14,235 nucleotides of DNA from Pseudomonadota bacterium. GTDB lineage: Bacteria > Pseudomonadota > Alphaproteobacteria > Rhizobiales > Afifellaceae. The stretch lies in contig JAEZEK010000018.1 in the NCBI GenBank assembly GCA_023417735.1, positions 1-14,235 on the forward strand, written 5' to 3'. Of this stretch, positions 7,432 through 12,916 are shown one piece after another (within the stretch, counting starts at the first letter, position 1; every line of letters starts with the position of its first letter). Under the pieces are notes generated by a model. It was not told the DNA's origin. It saw only the letters and a list, made by a program, of their open reading frames with translations, and did no database searches. The position numbers were made by a program, and so were the translations under genes.

Positions 7432-7468
7432 GAGCCGGCAGCGCCGGCGGCGGACGTTCCGCCGGCTC
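7432..7468 (+). promoter_or_regulatory. Two mutually exclusive hairpins in the leader of the DUF1097 gene
   Basis: GAGCCGGC (7432-7439) can pair with GCCGGCTC (7461-7468), and GCCGGCGG (7443-7450) can pair with CCGCCGGC (7459-7466). The two stems share their 3' arm and cannot form together. The strong ribosome site AGGGGGAAA begins only a few bases later, so folding could influence translation. Chance is possible in such GC-rich DNA. Confidence 0.3.
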
Positions 7469-7485
7469 GGGAAGGGGGAAACGTC

Positions 7486-8031
7486 ATGCCACTGATAACC
7501 GCTCTCGCCATAAGCATCGGCGGGCTGGGTGCCCTCGCGACCTGGCTCTTTCTGGGTCCTCTCACCGGGGCCCTGCAGATCTGGGCCGCGTTCATCGCCT
7601 GGGGCTGCTTCTTCCATTCCGGCGGCAAGGAGCCTGCGCTGAAATCCACCATCATCTGCACCGTAGCCGGCGCCGTCATCGCCTGGATCACGCTGCTCGT
7701 CGTGACCCGCACGGGCCTTGCGGACACCCTCGGCCTGCCGCTCTGGGCTGCGATTTCCGTCGGTGTCGGCGTCGCCGCACTGGTGCTCCTGGCCAATGTG
7801 CCGATGTTCGCCACCATTCCGGCGATGGTCTACGGCTTCGCCGCGGTCGCGGCGTACACGCTGGCGGGCGGCAAGATCGCGGAGCTGACTGCGGCAAGCC
7901 TCGCAAACCCGCTCGTCACGATCGCGCTGTCGCTGGTGGTGGGCGCGCTCTTCGGCTACGCGTCGGAAAAGGTTGCCGGCGCCCTCATGGGTTCCCCGAA
8001 GTCGGCCGGAGCAGCACCCGCCCGACCGTAG
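7486..8031 (+). CDS. DUF1097 (YcdZ-like) inner-membrane protein
   Basis: This 181-residue protein has five or six membrane helices. It starts MPLITALAISIGGLGALATW and contains the QIWAAFIAWGCFFHSGGK motif (residues about 31-48) and a NVPMFATIPAMVYGFAAVAAY helix (about 104-124), the pattern I associate with the DUF1097 family. A short polar tail (SPKSAGAAPARP) ends the chain. The function of the family is not known; relatives are often near transport genes. The ATG has AGGGGG seven bases upstream. It stands alone: a promoter candidate lies in front, and a strong hairpin 40 bases behind. Confidence 0.8.
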   Translation: MPLITALAISIGGLGALATWLFLGPLTGALQIWAAFIAWGCFFHSGGKEPALKSTIICTVAGAVIAWITLLVVTRTGLADTLGLPLWAAISVGVGVAALVLLANVPMFATIPAMVYGFAAVAAYTLAGGKIAELTAASLANPLVTIALSLVVGALFGYASEKVAGALMGSPKSAGAAPARP

Positions 8032-8070
8032 GCGCGGAGCGCCGACCTGGCAGAGATCGGCGCCGAATCT

Positions 8071-8095
8071 ACGGTGGGCGTGCGCCGCCCACCGT
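8071..8095 (+). terminator. Strong hairpin after the DUF1097 gene
   Basis: A perfect 10-bp stem (ACGGTGGGCG / CGCCCACCGT) with a 5-base loop starts 40 bases past the stop. It has no T-run after it. It is the likely 3' boundary of the single-gene DUF1097 transcript, separating it from rimB. Confidence 0.48.
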
Positions 8096-8212
8096 CTGGG
8101 GTCGCTCCGGCGCGGGTTCCGGCACCGGCGGGCGGATGCTATGCCCTGCCAATCTCGCCGGATCAGGAGCATGCCCTATGCAGGGGTGCCCGTGCCATGA
8201 TCTGCTCGGCGC

Positions 8213-8764
8213 ATGACAAGCCCGAAGATCCTCCTCGCCGGTGATCCCCGCATCAGCGGCTTCTCCCGGAGCGCCGACAAGCCGCCCGGCGGGGGGCGGC
8301 TCGTCATCGGCTGGCGGGAATGGGCGAGCCTGCCCGGCCTCGGCATCGGCCTGATCCATGCGAAGATCGACACCGGCGCGAAGACGTCATCGCTTCACGC
8401 CGGCTCCATCGAGCCTTTCGAGAAGGACGGCGCGCCCTATGTTCGCTTCGACGTGACAGGCGAGGGCGCGGACACGCCCTGGCACGAGGCGAAGATCGTG
8501 GACCGCCGGCAGGTGCGCAGTTCCAATGGCGGGGTCGAGACCCGGTACGTGATCCGGTGCGACCTCGGTCTGGCCGACCGGGTGTGGCCGATCGAGCTCA
8601 GCCTCACCAACCGGGAGCGGATGGATCTCCCGATGCTGATCGGCCGCGAGGCGCTCGCAGGGCGCGCGCTCGTCGATGCGGCGCGGTCATGGCTTTGCGG
8701 CCGGCCGGACTTCCGTCGCCGCGCGACACGGGCGCGGCGATCGGCTAAAGCCACCGCCGGCTAG
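8213..8764 (+). CDS. rimB: RimB-like retropepsin-type protease (RimK-associated, 'ATP-dependent zinc protease' family)
   Basis: This 183-residue protein has the retropepsin-like core annotated as ATP-dependent zinc protease/RimB. It shows VIGWREWASLPGLGIGLIHAKIDTGAKTS with the active-site motif DTGA at residues 53-56, then RSSNGGVETRYVI (102-115) and the second half-site pattern RMDLPMLIGREAL (136-148). In other proteobacteria such proteins are encoded beside rimK and are linked to control of RimK-dependent modification of ribosomal protein S6. An in-frame TGA lies just upstream, so the ATG at 8213 is the first possible start; its ribosome site is weak. The basic tail (RRRATRARRSAK) is probably disordered. 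rimK follows after 18 bases with its own GGAG, so the two are an operon. The 181 bases before it hold the DUF1097 terminator and no clear promoter. Confidence 0.8.
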   Translation: MTSPKILLAGDPRISGFSRSADKPPGGGRLVIGWREWASLPGLGIGLIHAKIDTGAKTSSLHAGSIEPFEKDGAPYVRFDVTGEGADTPWHEAKIVDRRQVRSSNGGVETRYVIRCDLGLADRVWPIELSLTNRERMDLPMLIGREALAGRALVDAARSWLCGRPDFRRRATRARRSAKATAG

Positions 8765-8782
8765 ATTCTGGAGAACGCCCGA

Positions 8783-9688
8783 TTGAAGATCTGCATGCTC
8801 GCCCGCAATCCGGATCTCTATTCCCACAAGCGGATCTGCGAGGCGGCGAAGGCCCGCGGCCACGACATCGACGTCGTGAACACGCTGCGCTGCTACATGA
8901 ACATCACGTCGCACCGGCCGGATCTCCATTACAACGGCGAGAGGCTGGAGGGCTACGACGCCGTCATTCCCCGGATCGGCGCCTCCGTGACCTATTACGG
9001 CCTCGCGGTCCTGCGGCAGTTCGAAATGATGGGCGTGTGGCCGCTCAACGAATCGGTCGCGATCGGCCGCTCGCGCGACAAGCTGCGGGCGCTGCAATTG
9101 CTGGCGCGCGCCGGCATCGGCCTGCCGGTGACGGCGTTCGCGCACGATCCGAAGCAGACGGCCGAAGTGCTGAAGCTCGTCGGCGGCCCGCCCGTCATCA
9201 TCAAGCTGATCGAGGGCACTCAGGGCATCGGCGTCGTGCTGGGTGAAACGGAGAGTTCCGCGAAGTCGGTGATCGAGGCGTTCCGCGGGGCGAACGTGAA
9301 CATCCTCGTTCAGGAATTCATCCGCGAGGCCGGCGGCGCAGACATTCGCGCCTTCGTGATCGGCGGAAAGGTGATCGCCGCAATGAAGCGGCAGGGCCCC
9401 GCCGACGAGTTCCGTTCCAATCTCCACCGGGGCGGGGAGGCGAAGCCGGTGAAGCTGACGCCGGAGGAGCGGTCCACGGCCATCCGCGCGGCGAAGACGC
9501 TCGGGCTGAACGTCTGCGGCGTCGACATGCTGCGCTCGAATCACGGGCCGGTCGTGATGGAGGTGAACTCCTCGCCCGGGCTGGAGGGCATCGAGCGGGC
9601 CTCCGGCGTCGACGTGGCGGGAATGATGATCGCCTTCCTCGAGCGGCACGCGGAACCCAACAAGACGAGGACGCGCGGCCGGGGCTGA
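8783..9688 (+). CDS. rimK: RimK: ribosomal protein S6 glutamate ligase (ATP-grasp)
   Basis: This 301-residue ATP-grasp enzyme belongs to the RimK family, which adds glutamate residues to the C-terminus of ribosomal protein S6. The N-terminal domain reads [22 protein letters not shown], as in family members; that requires the TTG at 8783, which has GGAG nine bases upstream. The next ATG, at 8795, would cut the first strand. ATP-grasp features are intact: SRDK (97-100), [15 protein letters not shown] (137-151, with the nucleotide-binding lysine at 141), ILVQEFI (174-180), [15 protein letters not shown] (187-201) and the metal-binding [14 protein letters not shown] (258-271). A short basic tail follows. 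It is the second gene after rimB. The gene converges with the trmO-like gene across 34 bases. Confidence 0.92.
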   Translation: MKICMLARNPDLYSHKRICEAAKARGHDIDVVNTLRCYMNITSHRPDLHYNGERLEGYDAVIPRIGASVTYYGLAVLRQFEMMGVWPLNESVAIGRSRDKLRALQLLARAGIGLPVTAFAHDPKQTAEVLKLVGGPPVIIKLIEGTQGIGVVLGETESSAKSVIEAFRGANVNILVQEFIREAGGADIRAFVIGGKVIAAMKRQGPADEFRSNLHRGGEAKPVKLTPEERSTAIRAAKTLGLNVCGVDMLRSNHGPVVMEVNSSPGLEGIERASGVDVAGMMIAFLERHAEPNKTRTRGRG

Positions 9689-9697
9689 GCCCCAGCC
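9677..9697. terminator. rimK: Hairpin with the rimK stop codon in its loop
   Basis: GGGGC and GCCCC form a 5-bp stem around the TGA stop of rimK, and GGC/GCC extend it past one C-A mismatch. It lies between two convergent genes, so it could serve both strands. No T-run is present. Confidence 0.35.
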
Positions 9698-9722
9698 GAG
9701 CCGCCCAGGCCAGCCGATTGGG

Positions 9723-10205
9723 TCAGCCCGGCGGCAGCGCGTCGATGCTCTCGAGGTAGGGCTTGATGTCGAGGAGCGGCGTGCCGTCGAGGCAGTCGAG
9801 GGCGTCGACGTCGATCACGCCCCGATCCGGGTCGCAGGCGAGAACGCGCACCACGGACAGCGCGATCGGGTTCGGCCGGACCGGCGAGCGCAGCGAGAAC
9901 ACCCCGACGGGAGCGCTCCTGTGGCGCGGCGTCTGCACGATCAGGTCGCGCCGGGCCTGATCCATCCAGTAGAGCACGATCAGCCGGTCGCCGGCCGCGA
10001 TGTCCTTCAGGCCGGCGCGCCACGGCGGATCGATCTCGAGGCGTGCAGGGAGGGTCCGCTCTCGAGCCTCGCGCGGATTGTGCGGGCAGGCGCTGCGCTC
10101 GTGCCAGGGCGTGCGCGCGCGGCCGATATAGACGAGGCCGGCATCCGGGGGCCGGGACGCCGGATCGAAGGGGAGGGCGATCTCGCCCGTTCGCTGATCC
10201 TGCAC
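9723..10205 (-). CDS. trmO: TrmO/TsaA-family tRNA (N6-threonylcarbamoyladenosine37) methyltransferase
   Basis: This 160-residue protein shows the TsaA/TrmO (UPF0066) signature: YIGRARTPWHER near the N-terminus (residues 26-37), APVGVFSLRSPVRPNPIALSVVRVL (98-122) and the DALDCLDGTPLLDIKPY stretch (134-150). TrmO uses S-adenosylmethionine to methylate t6A at position 37 of certain tRNAs. The E. coli protein has an extra C-terminal domain and is longer; this short form consists of the catalytic beta-barrel alone, as in many alphaproteobacteria. The start is a GTG at 10205 preceded by a near-perfect AAGGAGG five bases away. It is transcribed away from sahR across 122 bases, so both genes may respond to the same regulator, although I see no clear promoter boxes for this one. 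A different RNA or small-molecule substrate cannot be excluded. Confidence 0.83.
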   Translation of the reverse strand: MQDQRTGEIALPFDPASRPPDAGLVYIGRARTPWHERSACPHNPREARERTLPARLEIDPPWRAGLKDIAAGDRLIVLYWMDQARRDLIVQTPRHRSAPVGVFSLRSPVRPNPIALSVVRVLACDPDRGVIDVDALDCLDGTPLLDIKPYLESIDALPPG

Positions 10206-10287
10206 GCCTGCCTCCTTGCTGCACGCCTCTGCATATCGTGCCGCGACGGCAAAGGCACCCGGCTGGACTTGTCCTCCGCCGAGTAAC

Positions 10288-10309
10288 GATATAAAGATAT
10301 CCGCATATG
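10288..10309. promoter_or_regulatory. sahR: ATAT-repeat operator candidate for SahR
   Basis: GATAT-AAAG-ATATC is an inverted repeat (10288-10301), and a third ATAT follows at 10305-10308, so three ATAT half-sites recur every 8 bases. Another ATATC lies at 10233-10237. AT-only motifs stand out strongly in this GC-rich DNA. The site overlaps a -10-like TATAAA and lies just before the sahR start, as expected for an autoregulating ArsR-type repressor that also controls metF. The exact published SahR motif was not checked. Confidence 0.5.
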
Positions 10310-10327
10310 CGCTTCGAGGGCGATCGG

Positions 10328-11317
10328 GTGGGTTCGACAGTCGTCAGGTTGGTGGACCAGTTGAAGGCGGCGGGCGAGCACAGCCGGCTGCGTCTGCTCG
10401 CGCTCCTTGCGGAGGGCGAACGGACCGTGAAGGACCTGACCGACATCCTGGGCCAGTCGCAGCCGCGCGTCTCGCGCCACTTGAAGATCCTGGCGGATGC
10501 CGGGCTCGTGGCGCGGAACCCGGAGGGATCCTGGGTTTACTACCGCCTCGCCGAGGATGATGCCGAGGTCGCGCGCGCCCTTCTCGGCGGGTTGGACCGG
10601 AGCGACCCGACGCTCCGGCGCGACCGCGACCGCCTGGAGGTGCTGCGGCGCCAGGCGCAGGAGGACGCGGAGCAGTATTTCAGCCGGCATGCCGAGGAAT
10701 GGGACCGCATTCGGTCCCTGCACGTGCCGGAGCGCGAGGTGGAGACCGCAATCCTCGCCGCCGCCGGCCCCGGACCGTTCCGCTCCATGCTGGACATCGG
10801 CACCGGCACCGGGCGCATGCTGGAGCTCTTCGCCGATCGCTACGACAGGGCGCTCGGCATCGACCTCTCCCCGGCCATGCTCGCCGTGGCGCGCTCGAAG
10901 CTGGAGCGCGCCGGCATCACCAATGCCCGGGTGCGGATCGGCGACGGCACCAACCTTCCGGTCGTCCGCGAGAGCTTCGACCTGGTGGTCGTCCACCAGG
11001 TGCTGCATTTCCTCGAGGATCCGCAGCGGGCGCTCGCCGAGGCGGCGGACGTCCTCGCGCCGGGCGGGCGCCTGCTGGTGATAGATTTCGCGCCGCACGC
11101 GCTGGAATTCCTGCGCGAGGAGCACGCGCACCGCCGCCTCGGCTTCGGCCAGGGCCAGGTCGCGCAGTGGATTTCCGCTGCAGGGCTGAACCTGAGGGCC
11201 GCCGAAGATCTCGCTCCCGCGGTCGGCTCCGACGCGGGCCTCACCGTGACCATCTGGTCGGCCGAACGCATTGCCGCCGGTCGGTCCGCTACGACAGAAG
11301 CAGGGGAGTACGCCTGA
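10328..11317 (+). CDS. sahR: SahR-type regulator: ArsR winged helix fused to a methyltransferase-like SAH sensor
   Basis: This 329-residue protein has two domains. Residues about 10-75 are an ArsR winged helix (LVDQLKAAGEHSRLRLLALL, then the recognition region QSQPRVSRHLKILADAGLV). Residues about 110-290 are a class I methyltransferase fold with motif I MLDIGTGTGR (about 154-163), LGIDLSPAML and DLVVVHQVLHFL. This fusion next to metF is the architecture described for SahR, a repressor of the S-adenosylmethionine cycle that releases DNA when S-adenosylhomocysteine binds the methylase-like domain. The frame opens at an ATG at 10307, but that lies in the operator candidate and lacks a ribosome site. 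The GTG at 10328 has GAGGG seven bases upstream and gives the usual short N-terminus. Its TGA overlaps the metF ATG by one base. No metal-binding cysteine motif is visible, so a metal sensor is unlikely. Confidence 0.85.
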   Translation: MGSTVVRLVDQLKAAGEHSRLRLLALLAEGERTVKDLTDILGQSQPRVSRHLKILADAGLVARNPEGSWVYYRLAEDDAEVARALLGGLDRSDPTLRRDRDRLEVLRRQAQEDAEQYFSRHAEEWDRIRSLHVPEREVETAILAAAGPGPFRSMLDIGTGTGRMLELFADRYDRALGIDLSPAMLAVARSKLERAGITNARVRIGDGTNLPVVRESFDLVVVHQVLHFLEDPQRALAEAADVLAPGGRLLVIDFAPHALEFLREEHAHRRLGFGQGQVAQWISAAGLNLRAAEDLAPAVGSDAGLTVTIWSAERIAAGRSATTEAGEYA

Positions 11318-12225
11318 TGACGAGCCATGCCCAGGGCCATCCGGCCCCCCGCACCGACCGCTACGCGATCTCCTTCGAGTTCTTTCCCCCGAAGAGCGAC
11401 GTGCAGCTCCAGAACCTGAACGCGTGCGTCGACCGGCTGAAGGCCTACCAGCCGGCATTCGTCTCGATGACCTACGGCGCCGGCGGCACGACGCGCGAAC
11501 GGTCGCTCGTCGCCGTCCGGGACATGATCCAGGCGAGCAACCTCGCAACGGCCGCTCATCTCACCTGCGTCGGCGCGAGCCGGGACGAACTCGATGCGGT
11601 GATCGACACGTTCGAGGAAGTGGGCGTGCGGCGCTACGTGGCGCTGCGCGGCGATTCGGAAGGCGGCATGACGCAGCCCTACGAGCCGCATCCGGAAGGC
11701 TTCACGCACACGGCCGACCTCGTCCGGCGCCTGAAGGACCGTGGGGCGGACGACATCTCCGTCTCGGCCTATCCCGAGAAGCATCCGCACAGCCCCGACT
11801 GGGACGCAGAACTGGACACCCTCAAACGCAAGATCGACGCCGGCGCCGATCGCGCGATCACCCAGTTCTTCTTCGAGAACGATCTGTTCGAGGCCTATCT
11901 GGAGCGCGTGCATGCCGCCGGGATCGCGATCCCGATCGTGCCCGGCATCATGCCGATCAACGATTTCCGTGGCGTCTGCAATTTCGCGCGGCGCTGCGGC
12001 GCGAGCATACCCGACCGCCTGCAGGACCGGTTCGCCGGGCTGGACGCCGGCACCGACGGCCACCGGCTGATGGCTGCCGCCGTCCTTGCGGAGCAGATCG
12101 CCGACCTGGTTTCCCGGGGCGTGACGACGTTCCACATCTATACGCTGAACAAGGCGGATCTTCCCGAGGCGATCTGCCGGTTCCTCGGCATTCCCGCCTG
12201 TGGAGAACAGCGAGCGGCCGCCTGA
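11317..12225 (+). CDS. metF: Methylenetetrahydrofolate reductase
   Basis: This 302-residue flavoprotein reduces 5,10-methylenetetrahydrofolate to 5-methyltetrahydrofolate, the methyl donor for methionine synthesis. Family motifs are intact along the TIM barrel: SFEFFPPKS with the catalytic glutamate at residue 21, VSMTYGAGGTTRERS (49-63), AAHLTCVGAS (79-88), YVALRGD (107-113), SVSAYPEKHP (148-157), ITQFFFEND (181-189) and VPGIMPI (208-214). Length matches bacterial MetF. AGGGGAG lies nine bases before the ATG, within the end of sahR. The one-base overlap with sahR (TGATG) implies coupled translation and shared control by SahR. Its stop codon sits in the loop of a terminal hairpin. Confidence 0.95.
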   Translation: MTSHAQGHPAPRTDRYAISFEFFPPKSDVQLQNLNACVDRLKAYQPAFVSMTYGAGGTTRERSLVAVRDMIQASNLATAAHLTCVGASRDELDAVIDTFEEVGVRRYVALRGDSEGGMTQPYEPHPEGFTHTADLVRRLKDRGADDISVSAYPEKHPHSPDWDAELDTLKRKIDAGADRAITQFFFENDLFEAYLERVHAAGIAIPIVPGIMPINDFRGVCNFARRCGASIPDRLQDRFAGLDAGTDGHRLMAAAVLAEQIADLVSRGVTTFHIYTLNKADLPEAICRFLGIPACGEQRAAA

Positions 12226-12234
12226 CGCTCGCTG
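12208..12234. terminator. metF: Hairpin spanning the metF stop codon
   Basis: CAGCGAGCG and CGCTCGCTG form a perfect 9-bp stem, and the 9-base loop ends with the TGA of metF. It would close the sahR-metF transcript and also lies just past the end of the minus-strand peptide gene. There is no T-run. Confidence 0.48.
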
Positions 12235-12268
12235 CTCGATTCAGGTCACGGGGTGGCTCCGCCGACCG

Positions 12269-12352
12269 TTACAGCACCCCGACGACGATCGCACCGATGA
12301 ACGCGAACGCTGCACATATCGCGATCAAATTCAGAGGCTTCGCTAAGATCAT
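12269..12352 (-). CDS. 27-residue single-span membrane peptide
   Basis: This very short frame encodes MILAKPLNLIAICAAFAFIGAIVVGVL followed by TAA. After a short basic N-terminus (AKP), residues about 7-27 form one uninterrupted hydrophobic helix with small residues, so it would sit in the inner membrane with the N-terminus probably in the cytoplasm. GCGAGG lies eight bases before the ATG. The composition (clean membrane span, no arginine-rich noise) is unlike the chance frames of this GC-rich DNA. Small proteins of this kind, containing PLNLIAICAAFAF-like sequence, seem familiar to me from Hyphomicrobiales genomes, but I cannot confirm that here. The frame opens upstream to 12589, but that extension is arginine/proline-rich noise. 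It converges with metF. Function is unknown. Confidence 0.55.
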   Translation of the reverse strand: MILAKPLNLIAICAAFAFIGAIVVGVL

Positions 12353-12418
12353 CGTAGTGGCCTCGCTCTGATCTGCACGGCGAGTGTAATTCATCCCGTC
12401 CCGGATCGAAAACAAAGA

Positions 12419-12436
12419 TTGTGCTGCGGCGCACAA
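12419..12436. promoter_or_regulatory. Perfect palindrome between two divergent membrane-protein genes
   Basis: TTGTGC and GCACAA flank a 6-base centre (TGCGGC). It lies 67 bases before the peptide gene start on one side and 34 bases before the EcfG-type box on the other, so it may bind a dimeric regulator. The regulator is not in view. It might instead be a short RNA hairpin. Confidence 0.3.
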
Positions 12437-12469
12437 CAGAGGCCCCGAAGCGCTGCGCTGCACCTGCCG

Positions 12470-12495
12470 GGAACCTTTGCGTCCGCGGCATTGTT
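12470..12495 (+). promoter_or_regulatory. EcfG-type (general stress) promoter
   Basis: GGAAC, 17 bases, then TGTT matches the GGAAC-N16/17-cGTT consensus of the alphaproteobacterial general stress sigma factor EcfG, with one mismatch (T for C). It lies about 85 bases before the start of the 98-residue membrane protein. Other GGAAC strings in the window lack a GTT at this spacing or lie inside genes. Confidence 0.5.
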
Positions 12496-12582
12496 GTCTC
12501 TGCGCCGATTTCCGGAGCACGCTCTGACCAGGTTCATCTCGGATGAAGGGCGGGGGTTCCTCCGGAGCGCTTGGAGGCGCGC

Positions 12583-12879
12583 ATGCCACTGCTCGTACGG
12601 TTCGTACTCGTGAACTGTGGCCTCGGCTGCCTCGCGGGTCTCGCCGTGGTGGCGCTTCTCCTGGCGCTCGACACCGGCGGCCTTGCCCAGCGGGTCATGC
12701 GCGCGGACCTGCCCGTCGTCGCGGTCGGGCTGCTCGCCTTGGGCTTTGCCACCACCTTCGGAGCCTGCGCGGTGTCCACCGCGGTTCTGCTGCTCGACGG
12801 AAGCGGCAGGGGTCTGCCGCGTCGCCGCTATCCCGCTCCGCTGCCGCGCCTCGCCCCCGCCCTACGGCGCAGGCGCTGA
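12583..12879 (+). CDS. 98-residue membrane protein of unknown function
   Basis: I do not recognise this with certainty. It has two predicted membrane helices (residues about 5-29, VRFVLVNCGLGCLAGLAVVA onward, and about 44-71, VVAVGLLALGFATTFGACAV onward), separated by a short charged segment with RVMRAD. The tail is strongly basic and proline-rich (RRRYPAP...RRRR), probably cytoplasmic. The ATG at 12583 has GGAGG five bases upstream; a TTG at 12571 would add only MEAR and contains that site. An EcfG-type promoter lies in front, suggesting stress-induced expression. A strong hairpin begins five bases after the stop. The LGFATTFGACAV segment recalls small conserved hypothetical proteins of Hyphomicrobiales; that is recollection, not evidence. 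Confidence 0.7.
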   Translation: MPLLVRFVLVNCGLGCLAGLAVVALLLALDTGGLAQRVMRADLPVVAVGLLALGFATTFGACAVSTAVLLLDGSGRGLPRRRYPAPLPRLAPALRRRR

Positions 12880-12883
12880 GGAA

Positions 12884-12909
12884 GGCTGCGGCGGAAACCC
12901 GCCGCAGCC
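12884..12909. terminator. Shared hairpin between convergent genes
   Basis: A perfect 11-bp stem (GGCTGCGGCGG / CCGCCGCAGCC) with an AAAC loop fills most of the 37 bases between the 98-residue membrane protein and the sugar dehydrogenase gene. It can act in both directions. It lacks a T-run, but it is the strongest stem in the window. Confidence 0.58.
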
Positions 12910-12916
12910 GGTATCG

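Noticed and set aside
10206..10327. SAM or SAH riboswitch before sahR-metF
   Set aside because: The space between the likely promoter and the start is too short for such an RNA, and I see no matching stem pattern. The ATAT repeats and adjacent regulator explain control better.
10328..11317. Arsenic resistance: ArsR regulator fused to an arsenite methyltransferase
   Set aside because: No metal-binding cysteine motif or other ars gene is present, and the direct coupling with metF fits SahR.
10007..12135. Long minus-strand frames opposite sahR and metF
   Set aside because: Their translations are low-complexity and match no family, while the plus strand carries intact motifs of well-known proteins. 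They are frame shadows.
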